Positions 33,493 through 41,911 of a stretch of 64,000 bases of DNA are shown here, in pieces. The DNA comes from Variovorax paradoxus_P. GTDB lineage: Bacteria; Pseudomonadota; Gammaproteobacteria; Burkholderiales; Burkholderiaceae_C. Location: NCBI RefSeq assembly GCF_050627025.1, contig NZ_CP192472.1; one strand, written 5' to 3'. Every line of letters starts with the position of its first letter. The first letter of the stretch is position 1. A model generated the notes under the pieces. The model was given only the letters and a program-made list of their open reading frames with translations, did no database searches and had not been told where the DNA came from. The position numbers and the translations under genes were made by a program.

Positions 33493-34122
33493 ATGTCCAA
33501 ACCCAAGGTCCTCATCGCTTTTTATTCCCGCAACAGCTCGACCGAGCTTCTAGCCAAGGCTGTCGCACAGGGCGCAATGGCGGAAGGCGCGGAAGTCCGG
33601 CTCCGCCGCGCGCGGGAATTCGTTGCACCGGAGGTGATGCGCCAGGTGCCCGATTGGTCCGAGCGGGCCAGCGAAATGAACGCCAAGTACGAGGCCCCCA
33701 CCGAGGCGGACGCCGACTGGGCAGACGCGATCGTCTTCGGCACGCCGACGCGCTTCGGTTCCGTCTCCGCCGAACTCAAGGCCTACATCGATTCGCTCGG
33801 CGGCCTCTGGTTCCAGGGCAAGCTGAACGGCAAGGCCGGCTCGGTTTTCGGCTCGACCTCTTCCAGGCATGGCGGCAACGAGGCGACGCTGCTGTCGCTC
33901 TACGGCCCAATGGCGCACCTGGGCCTGATCATCGTGCCGCTCGGCTATGCCGATCCGGCAATGTTCGCGGCAGGTACGCCCTATGGCGCGACCCATGTCT
34001 CCAACCGTGACTCGGTGATGCCCGGTGCCGAAGACCTCGCCGTCGCGACCTACCAAGGCCGCCGCGTCGCCTCGGTGGCTCGGTCGCTGCGCGCAGCGCA
34101 GCCCGTGGCCGAAGCGGCCTGA
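33493..34122 (+). CDS. wrbA: WrbA-like NAD(P)H:quinone oxidoreductase
   Basis: 209 residues, flavodoxin-fold. FMN phosphate loop KVLIAFYSRNSSTELLAKAV at the N-terminus, IVFGTPTRFGSVSAELKAYI, and GSTSSRHGGNEATLLSLY are characteristic of WrbA, which reduces quinones by two electrons and avoids semiquinone radicals. Here it would keep hydroquinone substrate reduced for the dioxygenase 50 bp upstream. Start ATG 33493 has a weak site (AGGTAACCC upstream). Confidence 0.9.
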   Translation: MSKPKVLIAFYSRNSSTELLAKAVAQGAMAEGAEVRLRRAREFVAPEVMRQVPDWSERASEMNAKYEAPTEADADWADAIVFGTPTRFGSVSAELKAYIDSLGGLWFQGKLNGKAGSVFGSTSSRHGGNEATLLSLYGPMAHLGLIIVPLGYADPAMFAAGTPYGATHVSNRDSVMPGAEDLAVATYQGRRVASVARSLRAAQPVAEAA

Positions 34123-34212
34123 GGCAGGGATAGCGGGCGGGGAGTTGCAGCGCTATCCTCGGTGGCGGCCGCAGCTGCTGCGCGGCCTCCCTGCTCTCTC
34201 ACCAGGATTGCG

Positions 34213-35136
34213 ATGCTGGACCTGAAGGATGTCTTCTATTTCGTGCAAGTCGTCGACCGCGGAGGTTTCACCGCCGCCGGGTCCGCGCTTCGCCTTCCCA
34301 AGTCGACACTGAGCCACCGCGTCCAGGAGCTCGAGGGTTACCTTGGGGTACGGCTCCTCAACCGAACGTCGCGCCAGTTCGGCATGACCGACATCGGCAA
34401 GGAGTTCTACCAATACGCGGTCGCGATGCTGCACAGCTCCAACGTTGCCGAAGAAGCAGTGCGCCAGCGCCTGGCCGAACCCAGCGGCGTGATCCGGCTG
34501 ACCACGGCGGTCGAGATCGCGCAGTTCGCTCTTCGCGAGATTCTTCCCGTCTTCATGAACCGGTATCCGAAGGTGCGCGTCGTGGAGATTGCGACCGACC
34601 GGTATGTGGACATCGTGGGCGAAGGCTTCGATCTTGCGATACGCGGGCACACGGCGTCGCTGCAGAACTCCACGCTGGTGCAGCGCGCCCTTGCCAACGT
34701 TCCCTGGTACCTGTTCGCCAGCCCCGGCTACCTCGCGCAAAGGGGGGTGCCTGAAAACCCCGCGGATCTTGCGCAGCACGCCACGGTCGCGATGGTGCGC
34801 AACGGGCCGCAGCAGTGGCAGCTGAAGGGGCCGGACGACGAGGAACTCGTCATGCCCATCGACCCGTGCTTTCAGAGCAACAACATGGTCGCGCTCAAGG
34901 AGGCGGCATGCGCCAGCCTGGGCATCGTTGCGCTCCCGGGCTATATCTGCAGGTCGGAGCTGAGGGACGGAACCTTGCGGCAACTCCTGCCCGACTGGTC
35001 GGCGGCGGATGCCCGCATCTCGGCGCTGATCCCGTTCCGCACCGGACTGCTTCCCGCGGTGCGTTCACTGGTCGACTTCCTCGCCGTGGAAATGCCGGTG
35101 GTCACGGCTTTCGACCACCCCCGCAGCTTCGAGTGA
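34213..35136 (+). CDS. LysR-family transcriptional regulator
   Basis: 307 residues. Helix-turn-helix GGFTAAGSALRLPKSTLSHR with VRLLNRTSRQFGMTDIG, then an effector-binding domain (GVIRLTTAVEIAQFALREI, FDLAIRGHTASLQNSTLVQR, KEAACASLGIVALPGY). Subfamily resembles the CrgA/DsdC-like group without extra domains. It follows the wrbA-like gene in the same direction and is the probable reader of the operators at 28134 and 31621. ATG 34213; the in-frame extension to 34162 has no ribosome site. Confidence 0.9.
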   Translation: MLDLKDVFYFVQVVDRGGFTAAGSALRLPKSTLSHRVQELEGYLGVRLLNRTSRQFGMTDIGKEFYQYAVAMLHSSNVAEEAVRQRLAEPSGVIRLTTAVEIAQFALREILPVFMNRYPKVRVVEIATDRYVDIVGEGFDLAIRGHTASLQNSTLVQRALANVPWYLFASPGYLAQRGVPENPADLAQHATVAMVRNGPQQWQLKGPDDEELVMPIDPCFQSNNMVALKEAACASLGIVALPGYICRSELRDGTLRQLLPDWSAADARISALIPFRTGLLPAVRSLVDFLAVEMPVVTAFDHPRSFE

Positions 35137-35259
35137 ACCGACCGGGCGGCAAAGCCCTGTCGTCCACGAATACGAACGCTGCGTCCGGCAAAGAGCGGCT
35201 TGTGAGCTCCGGGTGAAGGACCTATCTTTTCGGCCTTGACTTTCACAAGGCCGATCGAG

Positions 35260-36378
35260 ATGAATCATTTGAATTGCTTGCCGCAAGACGGCATTTTTTG
35301 GGGCCAGCACATCTTGCAAGCCGCAGTGGCACGGCTCGGCGAGCACGGCATCCATCGGCCGATGGTGTTCACCGTCGAACCGCTGACAAAGCTCTACGAA
35401 GATTGCGTGCGGCCCAACCTGAAGCAGGCCGTGGGCAGCTTCATGGCGCTGCCGCCGCATGTGCCGGACGTGGCAGTGCAGGCCGGACTCGAAGCCTGTC
35501 TTCAGGCCCGGGCCCAGTCGATCGTGGCGCTGGGGGGCGGTTCAGTGCTCGACGCGGCCAAGGCCGTGTCCCATCTGCATCATGAAAAGACGGGACGCTA
35601 CCTTCCCATCGCGGCATTGCCTACGACGCTCTCGGGCTCCGAGTTCTCCCATTATTTCGGCATCACCGAGACGGATGGTTCCGAGAAATTCAAGCGCAGC
35701 TACGCGGTGCGCGAGACGGTGCCCAAGGTGGTCGTGATCGACCCGGTACTGGTGTTCGACACGCCGCGCGCGCTGCTCCTGTCATCGGCCATCAAGGGCA
35801 TGGACCACGCGGTGGAGGGCATGCGCAAGGTGACCAAGGAACATCCGCACGCGATCATGGCGGCAAGCGGACTGGAGCGGTTCCTGAAAGTCCTGCAGAA
35901 GTGGCCGCAGGCCATGCCGACGCGCGAAGCGATGGACAAGGGACTGGTGACACCCGACGATCTGCTGCAACTGCAGCTGGCGGCCTGGCAGTGCTACTTC
36001 TCGCCTGCATCGGTCATCTATGGCCTGAGCCACCGCATCGGCCATATCCTGGGCGGCACCTTCGGCTTGCCGCACAGCGCGACCTCCTGCATCACCCTCG
36101 CGCCCGTCATTCGCGCCTGTGCGGATTTCTATGGCGACAAGCTCGAGATCTTCAGCGCCCCTTCCGCGCACGCCGATGCCGCCGCCCAACTGGCCGGCCG
36201 GATCGAAGCCGTGGTTACCTCACTCGGCCTGCCGAATCGCATCGGTGCCTTCGACCTCGACAAGGCAAAGCTGCCGGAAGTGGCCAAGCTGCTAAAGAAG
36301 AACTACCCCAACGAAGTGGCCGACCTGGGCAACAACGCAAGCATCAAGCTCGACGCCTTGCTAGACAGCGTCTGGTGA
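35260..36378 (+). CDS. Iron-containing alcohol dehydrogenase, maleylacetate-reductase-like
   Basis: 372 residues from ATG 35260. NAD-binding GGGSVLDAAKA, then PTTLSGSEFSHYFGIT, GMDHAVEG with metal-binding Asp/His, and the second His pair in HRIGHILGGTFGLPHSATS. This is the Fe-ADH fold of maleylacetate reductases (MacA/PnpE-like), the step after ring cleavage of hydroxyquinol or after dienelactone hydrolase. Together with 26588 and 32492 it gives a plausible lower pathway. AAGG lies nine bases upstream; TTG 35236 is an alternative start. Confidence 0.88.
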   Translation: MNHLNCLPQDGIFWGQHILQAAVARLGEHGIHRPMVFTVEPLTKLYEDCVRPNLKQAVGSFMALPPHVPDVAVQAGLEACLQARAQSIVALGGGSVLDAAKAVSHLHHEKTGRYLPIAALPTTLSGSEFSHYFGITETDGSEKFKRSYAVRETVPKVVVIDPVLVFDTPRALLLSSAIKGMDHAVEGMRKVTKEHPHAIMAASGLERFLKVLQKWPQAMPTREAMDKGLVTPDDLLQLQLAAWQCYFSPASVIYGLSHRIGHILGGTFGLPHSATSCITLAPVIRACADFYGDKLEIFSAPSAHADAAAQLAGRIEAVVTSLGLPNRIGAFDLDKAKLPEVAKLLKKNYPNEVADLGNNASIKLDALLDSVW

Positions 36379-36430
36379 CCCACACGCCCGGCAAGACCAA
36401 AGGGAGGACGCCAGCTCTCTCTTTTGGGGC

Positions 36431-37066
36431 ATGCAATCGCGCCCCCGTCTTCCTACGCTTGTGGCGATGTCAAACGCCCTTTCTTCCCCGAACTTTTCCG
36501 CGCCTTGGCGCCGCAGCCTCAAAGCCGCCACATGGCTCTGCCTCGGACTCTGCCTCTCTCATGCAGGCGATACCGCCGCGCAGGCATTTGCCCCTCCTGA
36601 TTCCGCGTTCGTGCAAGCCGGCTCTTCCCATGGCACACGAACTCTGACCGTCGGACTCAGCTGGGACCTGCCCTATCGATGGCAGCTGGGACCGGGCGAG
36701 CTGAGCAGCTACCTGGAGGCTTCTTACGCGTACTGGCAGATCCAGTCGGCCGACCGTGCCGGGCTTTCGCACCTCTCGCAGCTCGCGTTGGTTCCGGTGC
36801 TGCGCTACCGCCCTGCAGATGGCGCCTCGCCTTGGTTCTTCGAGACGGGGTTGGGGGTGACCGCCACCTCGTCGGTCTACAAGACCCGGCAGAAGAGCTT
36901 TTCGACGAGCTTCAACTTCAGCACCCATCTGGCCGTGGGTCGAAGCTTCGGCGAGCAGCGCCGGAACGAGATCGCGCTGCGTCTCGAACATTTCTCGAAC
37001 GCAGGCATCAAGCATCCGAACCCCGGAGAGAACTTCGTCCAGATCCGATACGCCCGCCGGTTCTAG
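36431..37066 (+). CDS. pagL: PagL-like lipid A 3-O-deacylase
   Basis: 211 residues (199 from ATG 36467). A signal peptide (KAATWLCLGLCLSHAGDTAAQA) precedes an outer-membrane beta-barrel with aromatic-ended strands and a C-terminal IRYARRF. The catalytic region EHFSNAGIKHPNPGENF carries the His-x-Ser of PagL with the nearby Asn-Pro-Gly-Glu loop. The enzyme removes the 3-linked acyl chain of lipid A at the outer membrane. The start is uncertain. The stop overlaps the convergent AraC gene by 4 bp. Confidence 0.85.
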   Translation: MQSRPRLPTLVAMSNALSSPNFSAPWRRSLKAATWLCLGLCLSHAGDTAAQAFAPPDSAFVQAGSSHGTRTLTVGLSWDLPYRWQLGPGELSSYLEASYAYWQIQSADRAGLSHLSQLALVPVLRYRPADGASPWFFETGLGVTATSSVYKTRQKSFSTSFNFSTHLAVGRSFGEQRRNEIALRLEHFSNAGIKHPNPGENFVQIRYARRF

Positions 37067-37941
37067 CGCCGCTGCGCAAGGTAGCGTGCCGGTGGCTGGC
37101 CCATGGCCTTCCTGAACATGGCGATGAAGGCACTCACCGAGTCGTAGCCCAGTTCATCGGCCACCCGTTGCACCGAGAGGCCTGAGTTCAGCCTTTGCAG
37201 CGCCACGATCAGGCGCAGGCGCTGGCTCCAGCGTCCGAAGGACATGCCCGTTTCGAGTTGCACGAGGCGGGTCAGGGTCCGCTCGCTCATGGCCAGGCGC
37301 GACGCCCATTGCGCTGCCGTAGTCCGGTCTGCCGGATCGCGCATCAGAGCATTGATCAGCCGGCGCAGACGCGGCTCCTCCGACACCGGCAAGTGCATGG
37401 CCTCGGTTGGCATGCGCACCAGTTGGTCGAGCAGCACGGCGTGCAGCCGTTGCGCCTGCGGGTCGCGCTGCGCGCCCTCTGGCAAAGCGGCCACGTGAAG
37501 AATGAGTTCGCGCAGCAAGGGGCTGACGCTCAACGAGCAGCAGGTCTGCGGCATGGCGATGGCGGCGTCTTCCACAAAAAGAAAACAGGCATTTCCGTCC
37601 GCCGAAACGCGCAGGCTGTGCGGCACGCCCCCGGGAATCCAGAAACCACCGTGCAACGGCGCCATCCACAGCGCACCGGGCACTTCACAGGTCACGGTGC
37701 CGCGCAGCAGCATCGCCAGCTGACCTTGCGGATGCTGGTGCGTCGGCAATTCCTCGGCCAGCGCCTGGGTGCGGATCCGCACGGCGGCCACGCGGGCATC
37801 CTTCTTTTCGAAGTCGAAAGTCCAAGGGGCTTGGCGGCGTGTTCCTCGCGGTTCATCTTGACCGGATTTGCTCATATTCAGCCCGTCCGTAGGCATTCGA
37901 ATCCGCGCTTCGTCACTAGATTCTTCCGTGGCATCCCGCAT
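37063..37941 (-). CDS. AraC-family transcriptional regulator
   Basis: 292 residues. Cupin-like N-terminal domain (LPTHQHPQGQLAMLLRGTVT, GGFWIPGGVPHSLRV) and C-terminal double helix-turn-helix (TTAAQWASRLAMSERTLTRL, SVQRVADELGYDSVSAFIAM, FRKAMGQPPARY). ATG 37941 is chosen for its GGAGGT site; ATGs at 37896 and 37875 are alternatives that would leave more space to the divergent exporter, whose start is only 15 bp away. It probably controls that exporter in response to a small ligand bound by the cupin domain. Confidence 0.88.
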   Translation of the reverse strand: MRDATEESSDEARIRMPTDGLNMSKSGQDEPRGTRRQAPWTFDFEKKDARVAAVRIRTQALAEELPTHQHPQGQLAMLLRGTVTCEVPGALWMAPLHGGFWIPGGVPHSLRVSADGNACFLFVEDAAIAMPQTCCSLSVSPLLRELILHVAALPEGAQRDPQAQRLHAVLLDQLVRMPTEAMHLPVSEEPRLRRLINALMRDPADRTTAAQWASRLAMSERTLTRLVQLETGMSFGRWSQRLRLIVALQRLNSGLSVQRVADELGYDSVSAFIAMFRKAMGQPPARYLAQRR

Positions 37942-37955
37942 CACTTCGGACCTCC

Positions 37956-39158
37956 ATGCATTCCTCACAACCGGCAGATTCTTCGCCCCGCGCCGCGGCT
38001 CTCATCGCTGGCATCCTGCTCATCGCGGCCAGCCTCAGGGCACCCATCACCGCGCTGGGGCCCTTGCTTGAACCCGTGCGCGAGAGCTTCGCGCTCAACG
38101 CCTCGCAGGCTGGCCTGCTGACGACACTGCCACTTCTCGCGTTCGCCTCGGTGTCTCCGCTTGCTGCACCCATTGCACACCGATTCGGCCTGGAGCGCGT
38201 GCTCTTTGCATCGCTGGTCCTGCTCGTCGCGGGCATCGCCGTGCGCTCGGGCGGCACAGCTTCGGCGCTCTATGCGGGAACCTGCGTGATCGGCGGCGCG
38301 ATTGCCATTGCCAACGTCTTGTTGCCGAGCTTGCTGAAAAGGGACTTTCCTCACCATGTGGCGAAGCTCACGGCCGCGTATGCACTCGCGATGATCTCTG
38401 CCGCGGGCCTCGCTTCGGCCGTGGCGGTGCCGCTGGACCACGCGCTTGGCGCCGGATGGCCGGCCTCGCTGGGCGCCGTCGCCGTGCTGCCGCTCGCTGC
38501 TGCATTGCTGTGGCTGCCGCAACTGCGCTTTCGAACCGTCTCGGCACCGGGCCTTGCCGCGGGTATGCACGGAGCCTCGGTGGGGGCCTCGGTGTGGAAG
38601 GCTTCACTGTCCTGGCAGGTGGCCGGGTACCTGGGCCTCACCTGCTTCATCTACTTTGCGGCGATTGCATGGCTGCCTTCGATTCTCCAGGAGGCCGGCT
38701 TCTCGAGCGCACGCGCCGGCACACTGCATGGGTGGATGCAGCTCGCAGGGGCCGTGCCCGCGCTGCTGCTGATGCCACTCCTGCATCGCATGACCGATCA
38801 GCGCTGGATTGCCTTCGCTTCGCCGGCGCTGAGTGCCTGTGGCCTGGTAGGCCTGCTGGCCCTGCCCATGTGGACGCCGCTGTGGCTCTTTGCCTTCGGC
38901 ATGGGAATGGGGTCGGCGTTGATCCTGAGCCTGGCCTTCGTCGGGCTGCGCGCGGGCAGCCAACAGATCGCCGCGTCGCTTTCCGGCATGTCGCAATGCA
39001 TCGGCTACCTGCTGGCAGCTGTCGGTCCCACGCTGGTGGGTTACCTGCACGAGGCCGCAGGCAACTGGACGATGCCGCTGGCGGCCTGCCTGGTCCTGTG
39101 CTTGGCGATGTGTGCGCTTGGGCTGTCGGTGGGCCGCGCCGTGCACATTGGCAAATGA
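37956..39158 (+). CDS. MFS transporter of the CynX/NimT type
   Basis: 400 residues with about 12 hydrophobic segments; the N-terminal ALIAGILLIAASLRAPITAL is typical of CynX/NimT-family (cyanate and 2-nitroimidazole) transporters, which mostly export small anions or drugs. The MFS signature APIAHRFGLERVLFASLVLL lies after segment 2. Start ATG 37956; the ribosome site is poor and the mRNA could be nearly leaderless. Divergent to AraC. No gene lies between its stop and 39486, but the interval 39159-39485 is packed with regulatory sites. Confidence 0.87.
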   Translation: MHSSQPADSSPRAAALIAGILLIAASLRAPITALGPLLEPVRESFALNASQAGLLTTLPLLAFASVSPLAAPIAHRFGLERVLFASLVLLVAGIAVRSGGTASALYAGTCVIGGAIAIANVLLPSLLKRDFPHHVAKLTAAYALAMISAAGLASAVAVPLDHALGAGWPASLGAVAVLPLAAALLWLPQLRFRTVSAPGLAAGMHGASVGASVWKASLSWQVAGYLGLTCFIYFAAIAWLPSILQEAGFSSARAGTLHGWMQLAGAVPALLLMPLLHRMTDQRWIAFASPALSACGLVGLLALPMWTPLWLFAFGMGMGSALILSLAFVGLRAGSQQIAASLSGMSQCIGYLLAAVGPTLVGYLHEAAGNWTMPLAACLVLCLAMCALGLSVGRAVHIGK

Positions 39159-39217
39159 ATGGTGCAGATGTCCGAGCGGCTCGAGGCATGCGTGCTTCAT
39201 GTATCAGGTTCACGCGG

Positions 39218-39288
39218 ATGGTAGGCGCGGCCAACGGGCGGCGGTAGGTGCCATGGCGTGACCACGGTGTTGCCCTGCACGCACCAAT
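39218..39288 (-). promoter_or_regulatory. Divergent LysR-type operator and promoter without an evident gene
   Basis: Minus strand: ATTGGTG-N12-CACCGTG (39288 down to 39263), a perfect copy with CAA before the right half, then 38 nt to CTACCAT (39224 down to 39218). It points leftwards into the 3-prime end of the exporter gene, where no minus-strand gene is supported. Two further CACCAAT half-sites follow in an 8-bp series (39290-39296, 39298-39304). An antisense transcript, a lost divergent gene or a pure binding platform are all possible. Confidence 0.6.
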
Positions 39289-39326
39289 GCACCAATGCAC
39301 CAATGCGTCGATGCACCGGCACCGCG

Positions 39327-39397
39327 ATTGGTGCGCCGGTGACAACACCGTGCACCCCGACACATGCCTTCCGCCGCCGCGCACGCCTGCCTAGCAT
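39327..39397 (+). promoter_or_regulatory. LysR-type operator and promoter for the glutathione transferase/pirin/OsmC operon
   Basis: ATTGGTG-N12-CACCGTG at 39327-39352 with CAA before the right half, then 38 nt to CTAGCAT (39391-39397). Forms a divergent pair with the copy at 39263-39288, the two operators being 38 bp apart edge to edge. Transcription would start near 39404, about 80 nt before ATG 39486. Confidence 0.78.
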
Positions 39398-39485
39398 TGA
39401 TTCGTTCGCAAAGCCTCTCCTGCACAACGCGATGCCGACCGTCCGCCAAAAAGCGAACGGATCGCCATAACCCAACGGATACCCC

Positions 39486-40103
39486 ATGAAGCTCTATCAC
39501 ATGCCCGGCGCATGCTCCCTCGCCGATCTGATCGTCCTCCAGTGGATCGGCGCAGACCACGAACCGGTGCGCATGAGCCTGGAAAGCATCAAGTCGCCCG
39601 ACTACCTTGCCATCAATGCGGGCGGCACGGTGCCGCTGCTGGCTCACGGCGACCTGTCGCTCACCGAGAACGTCGCCATCCTCGGCTACCTGGCCGACCT
39701 GTACCCCGAAGCGCGCCTGCTGGGCGACGGGTCGCCGCGAGGCCGCGCCGAGGTCATGCGCTGGCTCGGCTTTCTCAACTCGGATGTGCACAAGGCGTTC
39801 AAGCCGATCTTCGTGCCGCAGCGCTTCCTGAAAGACGCGGCGATGGCGTCGGTCCTTGCGGACAACGCGCGCGGCCATGTGCGCGAGTACCTCGCGCGGC
39901 TGGACGATCAACTCGACGGACGGGACTGGCTGACCGGCGAACGCTCCATCGCGGACCCGTACCTGTTCGTGCTCGCGCGCTGGTCGGCAGCCAGGAAGGT
40001 CGACATGCAAGGCCTGGACAACCTCACCCGATTCGGCCGGATGATGGACGCCGACGCTGGCGTGCAAGCCGCGCTGCGTGCCGAGAGCGGCACGCAGCAG
40101 TAA
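39486..40103 (+). CDS. Glutathione S-transferase (beta/GstA-like)
   Basis: 205 residues. Thioredoxin-fold half starts KLYHMPGACSLADLIVLQW with Cys10 in the beta-class position, then GGTVPLLAHGDLSLTENVAI with the cis-Pro and glutathione-binding E-N pair. C-terminal half carries RSIADPYLFVLARW. It is a clear paralogue of the N-terminal 200 residues of the protein at 43885. Likely conjugates or reduces electrophilic stress products in the cytosol. Confidence 0.9.
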   Translation: MKLYHMPGACSLADLIVLQWIGADHEPVRMSLESIKSPDYLAINAGGTVPLLAHGDLSLTENVAILGYLADLYPEARLLGDGSPRGRAEVMRWLGFLNSDVHKAFKPIFVPQRFLKDAAMASVLADNARGHVREYLARLDDQLDGRDWLTGERSIADPYLFVLARWSAARKVDMQGLDNLTRFGRMMDADAGVQAALRAESGTQQ

Positions 40104-40118
40104 GCCCCGGGGCATGCC

Positions 40119-40478
40119 ATGAGACTGTCGTTGACATCTGCTCTCGAAGCGCTAGAACCCGTCTGCGCTGCGTCGACTGCACTGGCCCGCTGGTACGCCG
40201 AGCAGCCCGCCGTTCGGCGGCTGTGGGCGATCCAGGCGACGGACGGGCCCGCGCTACGGGTCATCGTGATGCTTGAACCCTCGCTCGACGGCGATGAGAT
40301 CAGTCCCGCCTGGATGGCGCACGGCAGCCGATGGGCGCGCGACCTGCGCGAACGGCTGACCGGTACCGTGCAACTGGAACGCATCGACGGGCCGCTGCCC
40401 GAAGAGTTCGAGATCGACGGCGAAGGCACCGTGCTCTCCGCGCTGTGCTGGCGCGACTCGACCTCGCCCCAAGCGTGA
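40119..40478 (+). CDS. Conserved hypothetical protein
   Basis: 119 residues, soluble, no signal peptide or cysteine motif. It starts MRLSLTSALEALEPVCAAST and contains LRVIVMLEPSLDGDEISPAW and MAHGSRWARDLRERLTG. The pattern (acidic core, helix-rich) is that of small unnamed proteins found beside glutathione transferase and pirin genes in Variovorax-like genomes; I know of no function. It lies 15 bp after the transferase and 42 bp before the pirin gene, so it is part of the operon. Confidence 0.7.
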   Translation: MRLSLTSALEALEPVCAASTALARWYAEQPAVRRLWAIQATDGPALRVIVMLEPSLDGDEISPAWMAHGSRWARDLRERLTGTVQLERIDGPLPEEFEIDGEGTVLSALCWRDSTSPQA

Positions 40479-40520
40479 GCGCACCGGCGATCGTCTTCCC
40501 CCAACTCCCTTGACCATCAC

Positions 40521-41492
40521 ATGAGCAAAGCCCTCGTTCAGGCGCACGGCGCACTGAGTCCCGCCACGACCACTCGCCAGAGCGGGGTCGCCGGTGTCGA
40601 GACCGTCATCCTGCCGCCGACGCGCGACCTCGGCGACGGCTTCAAGGTTCGAAGGGCGTTGCCGTCTGCGCACCGGCGGATGGTCGGGCCGTTCATCTTC
40701 TTCGACCACATGGGGCCCGCGACCTTCACGGCCGGCCAGGCTTTCGACGTGAGGCCGCATCCGCACATCGGCCTGGCCACGGTCACCTACCTGATCGCTG
40801 GCGAGATCGTGCATCGCGATGGCTTGGGCAACGTGCAGGCGATCCGTCCCGGCGAGGTCAACTGGATGACCGCCGGTTCGGGCATCGTGCACTCCGAGCG
40901 AACGCCCGAGGCCGAGCGCCGGCCCGGGGCGTCGCTGTTCGGCATTCAGGCCTGGGTGGCGCTGCCGAAGACGCATGAAGAGGCCGAACCGGGCTTCTTC
41001 CATCACGCCGCGGCGGCCATTCCCAAGACCGAATCGGACGGCGCTGCATTGACGCTGATCGCGGGGCGAAGCGATGGACTGGTGTCACCAGTGCGCACGT
41101 ACTCGGACATGGTCTACGCACACATCGTGCTCGAAGACGCCGCGCGCTACCAGGTGAAGGCGGAGCACGTCGAACGTGCGGTCTACGTGGTGTCGGGGGC
41201 GCTCGAGGTGCTTGGTCAGGCCGGCCGCTTCGAAGCCGGCGAACTCGTGGTCTTCAAGCCCGGCGCCGAACTCGTGCTGCGCGGGGCCGGTGCGACCCGC
41301 CTGATGCTGATCGGTGGCGAACCGCTTGCCGAGCCACGGCATATCTATTGGAACTTCGTCTCATCGTCCGCCGAGCGCATCGCGCAGGCCAAGGACGACT
41401 GGCGTGCGCAGCGATTTGCGGGCGTTCCCGGCGACAGCGAGTTCATTCCCCTGCCTGCGGACACGCCACCCGCACGCCCTGCTTCCGCATAA
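40521..41492 (+). CDS. Pirin family protein
   Basis: 323 residues, bicupin. The N-terminal cupin has VGPFIFFDHMGPATF and RPHPHIGLATVTYLIAGE with the three His and one Glu metal ligands, followed by WMTAGSGIVHSERTP. The second cupin is less conserved (AVYVVSGALEVLGQ, ELVVFKPGAELVLR). Pirins bind iron and some have quercetinase activity; in bacteria they are often linked to redox regulation. Third gene of the operon behind the operator at 39327. Confidence 0.92.
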   Translation: MSKALVQAHGALSPATTTRQSGVAGVETVILPPTRDLGDGFKVRRALPSAHRRMVGPFIFFDHMGPATFTAGQAFDVRPHPHIGLATVTYLIAGEIVHRDGLGNVQAIRPGEVNWMTAGSGIVHSERTPEAERRPGASLFGIQAWVALPKTHEEAEPGFFHHAAAAIPKTESDGAALTLIAGRSDGLVSPVRTYSDMVYAHIVLEDAARYQVKAEHVERAVYVVSGALEVLGQAGRFEAGELVVFKPGAELVLRGAGATRLMLIGGEPLAEPRHIYWNFVSSSAERIAQAKDDWRAQRFAGVPGDSEFIPLPADTPPARPASA

Positions 41493-41508
41493 AGAAAGAG
41501 TCCAGGCC

Positions 41509-41895
41509 ATGGCCCAAGGCACCGCCCGCATCGGACGCGACCACTATCACACGCACATCGACCTAGCCAGCGGGCACACGCTCGTCTCGGACGAGCCCTC
41601 CGTCCTCGGCGGCGAAGGCGCAGGGGCCACCCCCTACGAGTTGGTGATTGCCGGCCTGGGGGCGTGCACCGCCATCACGCTTCGCATGTATGCGGACCTC
41701 AAAAGCTGGCCTCTCGAATCGGTGCAGGTCGATCTTCATCTTGCGCGGAAAGACAACGCCATGGTGATCGAAAGATCGCTGCGCATCTTCGGCCTGGACG
41801 ACGCACAGAAGGCGCGTCTGGCCGACGTCGCCGAGCGAACCCCGGTGACCCTGACGCTGAAGGCGGGCATCCCGATTCGTACGCATCTGCTCTAG
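41509..41895 (+). CDS. OsmC-family protein
   Basis: 128 residues. OsmC core with ATPYELVIAGLGACTAITLR containing the peroxidatic Cys (ACT, about residue 54). The second resolving Cys expected in the C-terminal half is not seen (RTPVTLTLKAGIPIRTHL), so it is a one-Cys-like YhfA-type member. Start at ATG 41509. Directly followed by the OsmC-fused hydrolase at 41912. Confidence 0.85.
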   Translation: MAQGTARIGRDHYHTHIDLASGHTLVSDEPSVLGGEGAGATPYELVIAGLGACTAITLRMYADLKSWPLESVQVDLHLARKDNAMVIERSLRIFGLDDAQKARLADVAERTPVTLTLKAGIPIRTHLL

Positions 41896-41911
41896 ACACA
41901 GGAACACGCCC

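Noticed and set aside
35158..35228. Possible second-class operator ahead of the maleylacetate-reductase-like gene
   Set aside because: About a half-site of similarity with spacing off by one and a poor CTATCTT box; not strong enough to list.
36453..36459. CTACGCT heptamer near the PagL start
   Set aside because: No operator at the required distance, and it lies inside or just before the possible coding start.
39282..39304. Three CACCAAT units as a simple tandem repeat or start of a CRISPR-like array
   Set aside because: Only three 8-bp units, the first of which is part of a full operator. No repeat-spacer structure and no cas genes exist in the window.
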